A stretch of 64,000 nt of DNA, taken from Candidatus Polarisedimenticolia bacterium. Lineage in GTDB: Bacteria; Acidobacteriota; Polarisedimenticolia; Gp22-AA2. The notes under the pieces are model-generated. The model saw only the letters and a list, made by a program, of their open reading frames with translations, was not told where the DNA came from and ran no database searches. The stretch spans positions 62,001 to 126,000 of the forward strand of contig DASYUH010000022.1 of NCBI GenBank assembly GCA_036001465.1, given 5' to 3'. Position 1 is the first letter of the stretch; every line of letters begins with the position of its first letter. A program made the position numbers and the translations under genes. This document shows positions 1 to 9,685 of the stretch, piece by piece.

Positions 1-1515
1 GGTCCACGGCCCCCCGGGCCCCGGCAGCTCGTCGCGCAGCGGATTGAACGACAGCCGCCCGGCCAGGCCGTAGGCCATGACGATCTCCGGGCTCCCCATG
101 AACGCCAGGGTCTCCGGGTTGGCGTCGTTGCGCCCCGGAAAATTGCGGTTGAACGACGTGACGATGGTGTTGCGCTGCCCCTTCTTGATCTCCTCGCGGC
201 GCCACTGCCCGATGCACGGGCCGCAGGCGTTCGCCAGGACCGTGGCCCCCACCGCCTCCAGGGCCGCCATCTGGTCGTCCCTCTTGATCGTCTCGAAGAT
301 CTGGTTGCTCCCCGGCGTCACCAGGAGCGGGACCGCCATCCGGGCCCCGTGATGCCTCGCCTGCAGCGCCACGTCGGCCGCGCGCGTGATGTCCTCGTAC
401 GACGAGTTGGTGCACGAGCCGACCAGCGCCACCGAGATGTCGTCCGGGTAGCCGTGCTCCCCCACGGCCGACGCCATCTCGGAGACCGGGCGCGCCAGGT
501 CGGGCGTATGCGGCCCGACCAGGTGCGGCTCCAGTCTCGACAGGTCGATCTCGATGACCCTCTCGAAGTACGCCTTCGGCTCCGCCTCGACCTCGGCATC
601 GGGCCCCACGAGGTGGGGGCGGGCCCGCGCCAGATCGGCCAGGGGGGCCCGGCCGGTGGCGCGCAGGTAGGCGTCCATGCGGTCGTCGAAGGGGAAGATC
701 GAGGTCGTGGCCCCGAGCTCCGCCCCCATGTTGGTGATCGTCCCCTTGCCGGTGCAGGAGATGGTGCGCGCCCCCGGGCCGAAATACTCGACGATCCGGT
801 TCGTCCCCCCGGTGACGGTCAGGATGCCGAGCACCTTCAGGATGACGTCCTTGGGCGCGGTCCAGCCCGACATCTCGCCGAGAAGGCGCACTCCGATGAC
901 GGTCGGGTACAGCACCTCCCAGGCGAACCCGGCCATGACGTCCACGGCATCGGCCCCGCCGACGCCGATCGCCGCCATCGCCAGGCCGCCGGCGTTGGGA
1001 GTGTGCGAGTCGGTGCCGATCATGAGGCCGCCCGGGAAGGCGTAGTTCTCCAGCACCACCTGGTGGATGATCCCCGCTCCGGGCTCCCAGAACCCGATGC
1101 CGTGCTTGGCGCTCGCCGCGCGCAGGAACTCGTAGACCTCCCCGTTCTCCTTCAGGGCGTCGGTCATGTCGGCGGCGGAGCCGGCGCGCGCCTGGATCAG
1201 GTGGTCGCAGTGGACGGTGGTCGGCACCGCCACGCGCGGGCGGCCGGCCTGCAGGAACTGCAAAAGCGCCATCTGCGCCGTGGCGTCCTGCATCGCCACC
1301 CGGTCCGGCCGGAGCATCAGGTAGCTCTTGCCCGGCTCCAGCTCCTGCGTGTCCGGCTCGTCGAGGTGGCCCAGGACGATCTTCTCGGCCAGGGTCATCG
1401 GCCGGTTCAGGCGGCGCTTCACCGCGGCCAGGCGCCGCTCCATCTGGTCGTAGACCGACTGGACGTACTCGGGGGTGCTGTCGATGAGGTGCATCGGCGA
1501 CTTCTCCGGAGACAT
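1..1515 (-). CDS. acn: Aconitate hydratase (partial, 3' end outside window)
   Basis: TCA-cycle aconitase of the mitochondrial-like type, isomerising citrate and isocitrate in the cytoplasm through a [4Fe-4S] cluster. Translating the minus strand from the ATG at 1515 gives an uninterrupted frame that runs off the left edge (505 codons present). It contains the cluster Cys motif SCTNSSYED, the pair ACGPCIGQW, and the segments [12 protein letters not shown] and SIFPFDDRM typical of the family. The fourth domain (swivel) is missing only because the window ends. The gene lies 4 bp downstream of the DNA polymerase gene on the same strand, so the two may be co-transcribed. Family assignment is firm; the exact subfamily is inferred. 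Confidence 0.93.
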   Translation of the reverse strand, partial: MSPEKSPMHLIDSTPEYVQSVYDQMERRLAAVKRRLNRPMTLAEKIVLGHLDEPDTQELEPGKSYLMLRPDRVAMQDATAQMALLQFLQAGRPRVAVPTTVHCDHLIQARAGSAADMTDALKENGEVYEFLRAASAKHGIGFWEPGAGIIHQVVLENYAFPGGLMIGTDSHTPNAGGLAMAAIGVGGADAVDVMAGFAWEVLYPTVIGVRLLGEMSGWTAPKDVILKVLGILTVTGGTNRIVEYFGPGARTISCTGKGTITNMGAELGATTSIFPFDDRMDAYLRATGRAPLADLARARPHLVGPDAEVEAEPKAYFERVIEIDLSRLEPHLVGPHTPDLARPVSEMASAVGEHGYPDDISVALVGSCTNSSYEDITRAADVALQARHHGARMAVPLLVTPGSNQIFETIKRDDQMAALEAVGATVLANACGPCIGQWRREEIKKGQRNTIVTSFNRNFPGRNDANPETLAFMGSPEIVMAYGLAGRLSFNPLRDELPGPGGPWT

Positions 1516-1519
1516 TATA

Positions 1520-4057
1520 TTAGAAGAGCCGCATCTGCCGGGCCTCCCCCAGCGCCTCGTCGAACGACAGCCCGAGGTGGGGGAAGACCTGCTCGGCGAT
1601 CGGGCGCAGCTGCTTCTCGACATAGTGGCCGTAGTCGATCGGCGCGTTCCGGGCGGAGGCGGGCTGCGGCCCCGAGGCGGTCATGACGTACTCGACGAGC
1701 CCGTCCACCTTCCCCTCGACCAGCCGGGCCGCCTTGACGTGGGGCGGCGTGGTCGAGGTGTACTCGTCGAGCCCCTTGCGGAGCGCCTTGCGGTACACCA
1801 GGTGCTCGTCGTGGCGTCCCTCCTTGAGGTCGCGCGCGAAGTCGCGCGTGTAGGCGAGCACCTCGTCCCGCCCGACGCCGTGGAACAACCTCTCGAACAG
1901 TCCGCGCTGGAAGATCTTGCTCACCTCGGTCCAGTCCCGCCGCACGACCTCCATGCCGACGAAGACCGTCCTCCCCTCACCGCCGGGCGCCTCCGCGGCC
2001 AGCAGTCCGGCGTAGCGCTTGCGGGCGCCCCCCACGCCGTGACGCACCGAGGGCAGGAAGAACTTCAGGAACAGCGACTCGAACTCCAGCTCGAGCTGGC
2101 TCTCGAGCCGGTGCGCCTTCCGGATCTCCTCGCGCAGCTCGGCGTTGATCCGGTCGCGCAGCGCCGCCCCCAGCCGGAGCGCCGCCTCGCCGGCCTCGGG
2201 TCCCCGAAGCCCCGAATCGACGAACAGGGAATCCGTGTCGCCGTACAGGACGCGGTGCCCCAGCCCCTCCATCCGGTCGCGCGCCCAGTGCAGGACCCAC
2301 TGCCCGAAATGCGTGATGGCGTTGGCCACCGGCAGGGAATAGAAGCGGCAGGCCGGCGTGGCGAGGACGCCGTAGAACGAGTTCATCAGGATCTTGACCG
2401 CGTGCGCGCCGATCGCGTCCCCCCGCCGCTTCGCCTCCTCGCGTTGCGGAAACAGGCGTTCCAGGAGCCCGGGCAGGATCCCCGGCTCGCGCCGGAAGAG
2501 GGCGCCGTTCGGGGCGCGGATCAGGTCGTCGCCGTCCTCGGGCCGCGGGGCCGTCACATGCCCCAGCGGGTCCAGGTTGAAGGTGCGGATGAGGCTCGGG
2601 TACAGGCTCTTGAAGTCGAACGCCAGGACGTTCTCGTAGAGACCCGGGATCGGGTCCAGCACCGCCCCGCCCATGACCACCCCGCCGGTGACCGGCCCGC
2701 CCGTGGCCGCCTCCTCCGGAACGCCGGCTCCCGGCGCCGCCGCGCCGGAGGCCGCCGCCTCCGCGTCCCCCCCGACCGTCGGCGCCACGAAGCCGCGGCG
2801 GCGGAGCTCGTGCAGATAGAGGAAGTCGAACGAGGCGATGCTGGCGCCGACCCGGTCGAGCGGCATGCCGGTCAGGAGGCTCCGCCTCACCGCCAGCTCG
2901 ACCAGCCGGGTCTTGTCCAGGATCGCCAGGACCAGCCGGGCGTCCGCCAGGTTGTAGTCCACGAACAGCGGCAGGTTCTCGTGAAAGGTGCGGTCGATCG
3001 CCTGCGCCTTCCCGCGCCCCGTCGCCGCCGGGCCCGAGGGGCCGAGGTCGATCTTTCCCTCTCCGAGCACGGCGCGGGCCGCCGTGTCGAGACGATAGTC
3101 CTCGAGCTTCATGAAGGAGCCGCGCATCAGCTCGATGCCGTCCAGAACGACGCGGCCGGCGATGTCGGCCCGCGATCGCCCCCAGAAGGCGCGCTCGCGG
3201 ATCACCCGCACGGCCCCCGGCGCGCGCCCGACCTCGAACGGCACGCCCAGGGCCCGGGAGCGCGCCACCAGGACCTCCAGGTCGAAGTCGATGACGTTCC
3301 ACCCGGTCAGGATGTCGAAGTCGAACCGGCGCATCCGATCGAAGAGCATCTTCAGAAGTCCTTGCTCGTCGCCGCAGGCGACGATTCCCTCCCCTGGACC
3401 GCGGCCGCCGAAGGCGCGGGCCACGCCGTCCTGCGGCAGGGCCAGCAGGACCTCCTCGAGCCCGGTTCCGGCCAGGGCGGCGGAGTAGATGGTCTCGGCG
3501 CGCGGGTCGGTCTCCAGATCGATCGACAGGATCTTCAGGAGACCGGGCCCCGGGCTGAAATCCGAGGGACCGACGTCGGGGTCGTCGAAGACGACGTCCA
3601 CCGCCGGCGGCGCGTGACCCGCCGCGCCGGCCGGCGCCGCCGGGCCCGCGGCGTCCCCCCGCGCCGCCACCGGGCGCCCCTCCCCGGCGATCGCCACCCC
3701 TCCCTTGATGCCGCGGTCGATCAGGAAGCGCATGGCGAACCGGACGTCCGCCTCGAAGACCGGCACGCCCGCCCGCTGCAGCCCCTCGCGCAGGGGGGGC
3801 GTCTGCTCGGGAGCGTCGACCTCGACCTTCACCACGGGCTCGCCGTGCATCGTCCTGAGACCGGCCGGCGTCTGGCGCGCCGCGCCGCGCTCCCCGGCCG
3901 TCTTCGCGTCCGACTCCCTGACGAAGAAGTGCGGCACCGGCCGGCGGTCGCGGACCAGAAACGCCCGCCCGTCCTCGAGGCGGCCGAACAGGTGGACGAC
4001 CGGACGCCCCCCCTCCATCCGGTACGTCGGGTGCAGGATGAAACCCTGGTGGCTCAT
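1520..4057 (-). CDS. polB: Family B DNA polymerase (Pol II type)
   Basis: Replicative/translesion-type DNA polymerase II, 845 aa (E. coli Pol II is 783). The 3'-5' exonuclease motifs are present: SIDLET (about 178-183), NVIDFD (254-259) and YNLADARLV (368-376). The polymerase motifs follow: [11 protein letters not shown] (481-490); [12 protein letters not shown] (555-565); C, YGDTDS (605-610). All catalytic carboxylates are intact. An Ala/Gly/Pro-rich insertion lies at about 430-465 and another at about 132-152. The C-terminus ends QMRLF, which resembles the sliding-clamp-binding motif at the end of E. coli Pol II. The start ATG is at 4057. Likely role is repair or damage-tolerant synthesis; SOS control is not visible. 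Confidence 0.95.
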   Translation of the reverse strand: MSHQGFILHPTYRMEGGRPVVHLFGRLEDGRAFLVRDRRPVPHFFVRESDAKTAGERGAARQTPAGLRTMHGEPVVKVEVDAPEQTPPLREGLQRAGVPVFEADVRFAMRFLIDRGIKGGVAIAGEGRPVAARGDAAGPAAPAGAAGHAPPAVDVVFDDPDVGPSDFSPGPGLLKILSIDLETDPRAETIYSAALAGTGLEEVLLALPQDGVARAFGGRGPGEGIVACGDEQGLLKMLFDRMRRFDFDILTGWNVIDFDLEVLVARSRALGVPFEVGRAPGAVRVIRERAFWGRSRADIAGRVVLDGIELMRGSFMKLEDYRLDTAARAVLGEGKIDLGPSGPAATGRGKAQAIDRTFHENLPLFVDYNLADARLVLAILDKTRLVELAVRRSLLTGMPLDRVGASIASFDFLYLHELRRRGFVAPTVGGDAEAAASGAAAPGAGVPEEAATGGPVTGGVVMGGAVLDPIPGLYENVLAFDFKSLYPSLIRTFNLDPLGHVTAPRPEDGDDLIRAPNGALFRREPGILPGLLERLFPQREEAKRRGDAIGAHAVKILMNSFYGVLATPACRFYSLPVANAITHFGQWVLHWARDRMEGLGHRVLYGDTDSLFVDSGLRGPEAGEAALRLGAALRDRINAELREEIRKAHRLESQLELEFESLFLKFFLPSVRHGVGGARKRYAGLLAAEAPGGEGRTVFVGMEVVRRDWTEVSKIFQRGLFERLFHGVGRDEVLAYTRDFARDLKEGRHDEHLVYRKALRKGLDEYTSTTPPHVKAARLVEGKVDGLVEYVMTASGPQPASARNAPIDYGHYVEKQLRPIAEQVFPHLGLSFDEALGEARQMRLF

Positions 4058-4128
4058 CGTCCGACTCCTCGCGCCCGCCTTGACGCCCCTGCGACGGCTA
4101 TGCTCTCCTTGCGCCGGAGAGGTCGTGC

Positions 4129-4428
4129 ATGGCGTCCGTGCAGCTCGTCCTGACCGACGATTGGGAATTGCGCGGCAATGGCTCCGGAAACATGCGCCGC
4201 ATCCAGTTCGACAGCATGCGCGCCCTTCTGGACATCTACGAGCGACATGGCCTGAAGGCGTCGTTCAATGCCGAGGTGATGCAGCAACTGTATCATCTGA
4301 AGTTCGGGGCAGACAATCCCACGCTCCTCGGGCTCGCCCGGGAGTGGGAAGCGTGCGTCGGGGAGGCCGTGGCGTGCGGCCACGACGTCCAGCTGCATGT
4401 CCACCCCCTCGCGCATCCTGGGTTGTGA
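4129..4428 (+). pseudogene. Truncated polysaccharide deacetylase-like fragment
   Basis: A 99-codon frame starting at an ATG at 4129. It reads like the N-terminus of the polysaccharide deacetylase (NodB-like beta/alpha barrel) superfamily: an early LTDDWELRG segment with the paired Asp, then the GHDVQLHVHP segment with the HxH metal ligands. The frame stops just after that motif (PLAHPGL then stop), so the rest of the barrel (normally about 200 more residues) is missing. The downstream 40 bp lead straight into the coproheme decarboxylase gene with no trace of the remainder. A 3' deletion is inferred; a short independent protein is less likely because the metal site would be incomplete. Confidence 0.6.
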
Positions 4429-4476
4429 CGCCCCCTCGGAACGGCTAGACTAGCCACCTGATTTCGGAAGGTGCCG

Positions 4477-5307
4477 ATGCACAACCCCCAGGTCCCTGAA
4501 ACGCTCGACGGCTGGTCCGTCCTGCACCAGATGTTCCGGGTGCGCTGGGAGACCGTCAAGCCGCTCCCCGCGAAGCGCCGCCGGGAGCTGGCCGACGAGG
4601 CGGCCTCCCTCCTGGCGCCGCTCGAATCCCGGAAGGACGGCCCCAGCGCCCTGGTGAACCTCCTCGGGCACAAGGGGGACCTGATGCTCGTGCATTTCCG
4701 CAAGACCTTCGACGAGCTGAGCCGCATCGGGCTTCAAGTCTCGATGCTGGGCCTGAGCGATCACCTGGAGCCCACGACCTCCTACGTCTCGATCGTCGAG
4801 CTGGGCCTCTACGAGATGACCGGCAAGATCCATCAAGACTTGAAGCTGCGCGGCCTGAAGACGGGATCCGAAGAGTTCGAGCGCGCCTTCGACGAGGAGA
4901 TGCAGAAGCAGCGCGAGCGCATGATCGGCCGCCTGTACACGGAGATCCCGCGCCGGCGGCACGTCTGTTTCTATCCCATGAACAAGCGGCGGGGCGAGAC
5001 CAAGAACTGGTACACGGTCCCGTTCGAGAAGCGCGCCGCGATGATGCGCGAGCACGGCTTCATCGGGCGGGCCTACTCGGGGCAGGTGACCCAGGTCATC
5101 TCCGGCTCGATCGGCTTCGACGACTGGGAGTGGGGGGTCGACCTGTTCGCCGACGATCCCCTGGTCTTCAAGAAGCTGATCTACGAGATGCGCTTCGACG
5201 AGGCGAGCGCCGACTACGCCGAGTTCGGGCCGTTCTACGTCGGGCTGCAGTTCGCGGCCAGGCGCCTGCCGGACTTCCTCGAGGGCGAGACTCCCTCCCT
5301 GGAGTGA
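4477..5307 (+). CDS. chdC: Coproheme decarboxylase (HemQ/ChdC, chlorite dismutase family)
   Basis: Peroxide-dependent decarboxylation of coproheme III to heme b, the last step of the coproporphyrin-dependent heme pathway, in the cytoplasm. The protein carries the ChdC signature YPMNKRRG followed by NWY, and MREHG, FDDWEWGVDLF and EFGPFYVG. The Tyr of YPMNK and the His of MREHG are 27 residues apart, matching the catalytic Tyr145 and axial heme His172 spacing of the S. aureus enzyme. A GTG at 4471 could extend it by two residues, but GGAAG at 4466-4470 sits 6 nt before the ATG at 4477, so that start is preferred. No other heme gene is adjacent. Confidence 0.93.
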   Translation: MHNPQVPETLDGWSVLHQMFRVRWETVKPLPAKRRRELADEAASLLAPLESRKDGPSALVNLLGHKGDLMLVHFRKTFDELSRIGLQVSMLGLSDHLEPTTSYVSIVELGLYEMTGKIHQDLKLRGLKTGSEEFERAFDEEMQKQRERMIGRLYTEIPRRRHVCFYPMNKRRGETKNWYTVPFEKRAAMMREHGFIGRAYSGQVTQVISGSIGFDDWEWGVDLFADDPLVFKKLIYEMRFDEASADYAEFGPFYVGLQFAARRLPDFLEGETPSLE

Positions 5308-5394
5308 CCCACCCCGATCCCGCCGGCGCCACGATCGTCAGGCGCGGCCCCCGGCCGGCGCGTTCTCCGACAGGCGCGGCCCTCGGCCCGCGCT

Positions 5395-6024
5395 CTACGT
5401 CTTTCGCGCGGCGGCGTCGGCCTCGACGATCCCGGCCAGGACGTGCCGGGCGCCGCGCAGGATCGGGTCGCCGTGTCCGAAGCACACGATGTCGAAGTCC
5501 AGCCCGAGAAGCCGACGCGCCGTGGCGCGGGCGCGGGCCGGGTCGCTCAGGTACTTGTCGGGGAGGAACTCCACTCCCCTGGGCGTCATGTGCCACAAGT
5601 CGGTGCACAGCAGGAGCCCAGGCTTCGCCTCGACGTGAAAGGCGTAATGCGCCCCTTTCGGCCCGGGTGCTTGGATCGGCTTCAGGCCGCCGGGCAGGAA
5701 GTCGCCTTCCTTGTAGCTGGCGTCCGGCTTCTCCTCCAGACCCGAGGCCCCCTCCGGCGCGTGGACCGTCGCCCCGTGCCGCCGACGGAGGCTCCACGAC
5801 GACCTCTGGTGGCCCGGGGCACCCAGGACGATCGCTTCGATGCGGCCCAGGCCCTGGAGCAGCGAGGGCTCGAGCGGCAGCGGGTCGATCAACACGACCC
5901 GGCCGCCCCGCGCGACCGCGTAGGCGTCGCTCTGAGACTTGATCCGCTCGTCGTCGATCCGGTAGTGGAAGAGCCCGGGAACGACTTCGGTGATCGCGAC
6001 GGCGACGGTCTTCGGCTCGGACAT
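5395..6024 (-). CDS. MBL-fold protein with degenerate metal motif
   Basis: A 209-aa protein with the layout of a small metallo-beta-lactamase fold: YAVARGGRVVLIDP strand near the N-terminus, a central VLGAPGHQRSSW segment where the HxHxDH motif normally lies, GLLLCTDLWH, and FGHGDPI near the C-terminus. Only one His remains in the motif-1 position, so the usual dinuclear site cannot form in the standard way. AGGAGG lies 7 nt before the ATG at 6024. The gene is convergent with chdC and divergent from the copper lipoprotein gene. Function unknown; a non-hydrolytic or mononuclear-metal role is possible. Confidence 0.7.
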   Translation of the reverse strand: MSEPKTVAVAITEVVPGLFHYRIDDERIKSQSDAYAVARGGRVVLIDPLPLEPSLLQGLGRIEAIVLGAPGHQRSSWSLRRRHGATVHAPEGASGLEEKPDASYKEGDFLPGGLKPIQAPGPKGAHYAFHVEAKPGLLLCTDLWHMTPRGVEFLPDKYLSDPARARATARRLLGLDFDIVCFGHGDPILRGARHVLAGIVEADAAARKT

Positions 6025-6106
6025 GACGGGGCCTCCTGGGGAAACCGGGTTGCGGGACCATCGTAGCGCGTCCCGCCGGGATACGCGCCTCCGGGTGCCG
6101 GGCCTG

Positions 6107-6135
6107 TTGACAGTGTCCCATCAGTTGACTAGTGT
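6107..6135 (+). promoter_or_regulatory. Sigma-70-type promoter
   Basis: A perfect TTGACA (6107-6112), a 17-bp spacer and TAGTGT (6130-6135) lie in the gap between the divergent MBL-fold gene and the copper lipoprotein gene. Expected transcription start is near 6142, about 20 nt before the ATG at 6161. It probably drives the lipoprotein, radical SAM and PuuD-like genes as one run. Confidence 0.55.
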
Positions 6136-6160
6136 GAACGACTTGTTCTACGTGCAGAAG

Positions 6161-7000
6161 ATGGAGAATGCGTCAGCGACGGCGTCGCGTCCCGTCGCGC
6201 GCGGGCTTGCGCCCGGGCGACCGACCGGCGGGCGCGGGCGCCGCGTCGTCCAGGCGGTCGCCATCCTGGCATGCGCCGCGGCCTTCGCGGGCTGTGCCCG
6301 CGACTCCGGGCCTCCCCCGCCGCCGCCGGGGGCCGTTCCGGCCGGCACGTCGCTGGGCGGCGCCGTGATACGCGGGAGCGTCCGGTTCGAGGGGAAGGCC
6401 CCCCCGCGCAAGGCGATCTCCATGACGGGCGAGGCGGCCTGCCACAAGCCCAATACCCTGACGCTGACCGAGGACGTCATCGTCGCGCCGGGCGGGGGTC
6501 TCAGGAACGTCTACGTGCACGTCGTCTCGGGGCTGGGCGACCGCGTCTTCGCGGCGCCGGCGTCCCCCGCGGTCATGGACCAGGCGGGCTGCATGTTCGT
6601 GCCGCACGTGCTCGCCGTCCAGAGCGGGCAGGCGATCACCTTCCAGAGCAGCGACCCGGTGCTGCACAACGTGCGGGCCGTCGCGAAGAAGAACCGCGCG
6701 TTCAACGTCTCGATGCCGGGCAAGGGAAAGTCCGTGAACAAATGGTTCTCCGAGCCGGAGGTGGTGGCGATCCGCTGCGACGTCCACGCCTGGATGAGCG
6801 GCTTCATCGCGGTCGAGGGGCATCCGTTCCACCAGGTCACCGGGCCCGACGGCTCGTTCTCCCTCGAGGGGCTTCCCGCGGGCGAGTATGTCGTCGAGGC
6901 CTGGCACGAGAAGCTCGGAGCCCAGCGGCAGACGGTGAAGACGGCCGACGGTCAGCCCGGCACGATCGAGTTCATCTTTCCCGCCCGGACGGGCGGCTAG
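6161..7000 (+). CDS. Blue-copper (cupredoxin-like) lipoprotein with C-terminal carboxypeptidase-regulatory-like domain
   Basis: An exported lipoprotein of about 279 aa. It has a basic N-terminus, a hydrophobic stretch (VVQAVAILACAAAFAGC) with the lipobox AFAGC, and a Pro-rich linker. The cupredoxin-like domain has a His in LHNVRA and a C-terminal CDVHAWM, giving the Cys-His-Met arrangement of a type 1 copper site. A short carboxypeptidase-regulatory-like segment follows (GPDGSFSLEGLPAGEYVVEAWHEK). The ATG at 6161 is chosen because the signal sequence follows it and the promoter ends at 6135; the ribosome site (AGAAG) is unusually close. It is a likely periplasmic electron carrier. Partner unknown; the next gene is 22 bp downstream. 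Confidence 0.8.
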   Translation: MENASATASRPVARGLAPGRPTGGRGRRVVQAVAILACAAAFAGCARDSGPPPPPPGAVPAGTSLGGAVIRGSVRFEGKAPPRKAISMTGEAACHKPNTLTLTEDVIVAPGGGLRNVYVHVVSGLGDRVFAAPASPAVMDQAGCMFVPHVLAVQSGQAITFQSSDPVLHNVRAVAKKNRAFNVSMPGKGKSVNKWFSEPEVVAIRCDVHAWMSGFIAVEGHPFHQVTGPDGSFSLEGLPAGEYVVEAWHEKLGAQRQTVKTADGQPGTIEFIFPARTGG

Positions 7001-7022
7001 GACCTGCCTGATGGAGGGCGCC

Positions 7023-8786
7023 ATGCCCCGTTCCGATTCCCCGCGCCGGCTGACCGTCGTCTTGATCAAGCCGTCGCGGTACGACGACGACGGGTACGTC
7101 GTCCGCCACTGGCGCGGGGTCCTGCCGAGCAACACCCTGGCGGCGCTGCACTCCCTGACCGAGAAGGTCGCGTCCGCCGGGGCGCTCGGCGCCGGCACGG
7201 AGGTGCGCATCGCCGCGTATGACGAGACGGTGCACCAGGTCGACGCGACGGCCGTCGCGAGGCGGCACCGTCCGCGAGGACCCGACGATCTGACATTGAT
7301 CGCCCTCGTGGCGGTCCAGACCAACCAGTGGCCGCGGGCCGCCGATCTGGCGATCGCGTTCCGGCGGCGCGGCCTGCCGGTCCTGATCGGCGGCTTCCAC
7401 GTCAGCGGCATCCTGGAGCTGTTCGCCGATCCGACCCCCGAGCTGCGGGAGATGCTCGACGCCGGCGTGACCCTGGTGCACGGCGAGATCGAAGCGGAGT
7501 GGGGGGCCATCCTGAGGGACGCGCTCGAGGAGCGGCTGCGGCCGCGCTACGACATCCACGAGCGTCCCGGCCTCCAGGACGCGCCCCTGCCCCGCATCCC
7601 GTCGCGCTACATGCGGCGCTTCGCCTACCCGCACATGGCCACGGTCGACGTGGGGCGGGGCTGCCCCTTCAACTGCTCGTTCTGCTCGATCATCAACGTG
7701 CAGGGGAAGACGATGCGGCACCGCGACCCCGCGGCCATCGAGCGGGCGGTGCGCGACAACTGGAAGAGCGGCATCGACTACTACTTCTTCACCGACGACA
7801 ACTTCTCGCGCAATCCGTGCTGGGAGGGGATCTTCGACGGCCTCATCCGCCTGCGCGAGGAGGAGGGGATCCGCATCGATTTCATGATGCAGGTGGACGC
7901 CCTGGCGTGGAAGATCCCGCGGTTCATCGACAAGGCGGCGCGCGCCGGCAGCAGCCAGGTGTTCCTCGGCATGGAGTCGATCCGCGCCGCGAACCTGAAG
8001 GCGGCCGGCAAGACGCAGAACAAGGCCGCGGAATACCGCGACATGATCGCGACCTGGCACCGGGCCGGCATCGCCTGTCACGTCGGCTACATCCTCGGCT
8101 TCCCCGAGGACACCCCGGAGAGCATCGCGCAGGACGTCCGCGACCTCGGCGAGGCCCTCGAGGTCGACCAGGCGTCGTTCTTCATGCTGACTCCGATCCC
8201 GGGCTCGGCCGACCACCTGGAGCTGGTGCGCCGCAAGGTGCCGCTCGACGCCGACCCGGGCAACTACGACTCGTTCCACCCGGTGATGCGGCACCCGCGC
8301 ATGACGGGGGCGGAGTGGCTCGAGGCCTACCGCCGCGCCTGGCGGGATTTCTACTCGCCGGCGGCGATGCGCCGGACGCTCCTGCGGGCGAACCACCGGA
8401 CCTACTGGGGGCTGTTCAAGAACTTCCTCTGGTACAGGGCGGCGATGATCGAGGACGCCCATCCGATGATCACCGGGTTCCTGCGCCTCAAGGACCGCAC
8501 GCAGCGCCGCCGGGGCTTCGCCGTCGAAGGGCGGCTCGCCCACCTGCGGCGCCGGGCGCCGGAGGTCTGGTCCCAGCTCCGGGCCTACGGCCACCTGTTC
8601 GTCGAGATGCAGGACGTGTGGCTGCAGACGCGCCACGTCGCGCCGCCGTCCCTCCTGTCCCGCCTGAAGCTGCCGCGGCTGCCGGCCCGGACGCAGCGCG
8701 AGGTCGAGCCCGCGCCGCCGCCGATCGCGGCCCTGGCCTGCACCGCCGCCTTCGGCCTGGCGCTCGTGGGCGGCCGGACGAAGTAG
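7023..8786 (+). CDS. B12-binding radical SAM enzyme
   Basis: About 587 aa. The N-terminal part looks like a cobalamin-binding Rossmann domain (VVLIKPSRYDDDG... VLIGGFHVSG). The central radical SAM domain has the cluster motif CPFNCSFC within VDVGRGC, followed by YFFTDDNFSRN, FLGMESI and YILGFPEDTPES, as in HpnP/BchE-like class B enzymes. The C-terminal third is Arg-rich and lacks a recognised domain. A GGAGGG at 7013-7018 sits 5 nt before the ATG at 7023, so this start is preferred over the ATG at 7011. It follows the copper lipoprotein closely and is probably co-transcribed. Substrate (methylation or rearrangement) cannot be told from sequence. Confidence 0.88.
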   Translation: MPRSDSPRRLTVVLIKPSRYDDDGYVVRHWRGVLPSNTLAALHSLTEKVASAGALGAGTEVRIAAYDETVHQVDATAVARRHRPRGPDDLTLIALVAVQTNQWPRAADLAIAFRRRGLPVLIGGFHVSGILELFADPTPELREMLDAGVTLVHGEIEAEWGAILRDALEERLRPRYDIHERPGLQDAPLPRIPSRYMRRFAYPHMATVDVGRGCPFNCSFCSIINVQGKTMRHRDPAAIERAVRDNWKSGIDYYFFTDDNFSRNPCWEGIFDGLIRLREEEGIRIDFMMQVDALAWKIPRFIDKAARAGSSQVFLGMESIRAANLKAAGKTQNKAAEYRDMIATWHRAGIACHVGYILGFPEDTPESIAQDVRDLGEALEVDQASFFMLTPIPGSADHLELVRRKVPLDADPGNYDSFHPVMRHPRMTGAEWLEAYRRAWRDFYSPAAMRRTLLRANHRTYWGLFKNFLWYRAAMIEDAHPMITGFLRLKDRTQRRRGFAVEGRLAHLRRRAPEVWSQLRAYGHLFVEMQDVWLQTRHVAPPSLLSRLKLPRLPARTQREVEPAPPPIAALACTAAFGLALVGGRTK

Positions 8787-8839
8787 GGTAGTATTCCGCG
8801 TCCCGCCCGTTGACGGGCGGCAGAAGAAGGAGGTCCCGG

Positions 8840-9619
8840 ATGGATCCGAACTTGACCGCGTGGTTTGAGATGATCTTCCGCTGGATCCACGTTGTGGCCG
8901 GCATCACGTGGATCGGCCACCTGTACTTCTTCAACTTCGTCAACGCCCAGGTGGCGAAGACCTACGACGCCGACTCCAAGAAGAAGGTCGTCCCCGAGCT
9001 GATGCCGCGCGCCCTGTACTGGTTCCGCTGGGGCGCCGCCTGGACCTGGGTCTCGGGGTTCCTGCTGGCCGGCCTCGTCTACTACATGGTCCCGAACCTC
9101 CTGCCGCCGGAGTCGACCATGAGCGCGGGGGCGGGGAGCGGCCTGTCGCTCCTCCTGATCGTCGTCGTCTTCTTCGTCTACGACGCGCTCTGGAAGGCGA
9201 TGGCCGGCAAGGAGCAGGCGGGGGTGATCGTCTCGTTCCTGCTCGTCGCCGCGGCCGCCTGGGGCATGTCGTGCGTCTTCGCCCCCCGGGCCGTCTTCAT
9301 CCACGTGGGGGCGCTCTTCGGCACCATCATGGCGATGAACGTCTGGATGCGGATCTGGCCGGCGCAGAAGAAGATCATCGCGGCCATCAAGGCCGGCACG
9401 GCCCCCGACGCCGCGACCGTCGCGCTGGCCGGCCTGCGCTCGAAGCACAACACCTACATGTCGGTGCCGCTCGTCCTGACGATGGTGAGCAACCACTACC
9501 CGACCGTCTACGGGGCCCCGAACAGCTGGGTCATCCTGGTGATCCTCGTGGCGGTCGGCTGGGCCCTGACGAAGTGGCTCTACGGCAAGTCGGCGAGCCC
9601 GGCCCCCTCGAGATTCTAA
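8840..9619 (+). CDS. PuuD-like (urate hydroxylase N-terminal domain) membrane protein
   Basis: A 259-aa membrane protein with six to seven hydrophobic helices. It matches the Urate_ox_N family pattern: WIHVVAGITWIGHLYFFNFVN at the start, a conserved WFRWGAAWTWVSGF helix, and a late SKHNTYMSVPLVLTMVSNHYP segment. In PuuD this domain is fused to a cytochrome c domain; here the protein ends right after the last helix, so a separate cytochrome or copper carrier would be needed. The copper lipoprotein two genes upstream is a candidate partner (inference). AGGAGG precedes the ATG at 8840 by 7 nt. No other urate-catabolism gene is nearby. Confidence 0.82.
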   Translation: MDPNLTAWFEMIFRWIHVVAGITWIGHLYFFNFVNAQVAKTYDADSKKKVVPELMPRALYWFRWGAAWTWVSGFLLAGLVYYMVPNLLPPESTMSAGAGSGLSLLLIVVVFFVYDALWKAMAGKEQAGVIVSFLLVAAAAWGMSCVFAPRAVFIHVGALFGTIMAMNVWMRIWPAQKKIIAAIKAGTAPDAATVALAGLRSKHNTYMSVPLVLTMVSNHYPTVYGAPNSWVILVILVAVGWALTKWLYGKSASPAPSRF

Positions 9620-9685
9620 GGGCCCGGGCGCGCCAATCCGGCTGACGCGTGGCGACGCCGCTGCCGCGTACCGAGGCGGCCAGGC

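Noticed and set aside
349-1686. Plus-strand frame over the aconitase gene
   Set aside because: Shadow; the minus strand carries all aconitase motifs.
1475-4153. 892-codon plus-strand frame over the polymerase gene
   Set aside because: Antisense shadow with Arg/Leu/Asp-rich, domain-free sequence.
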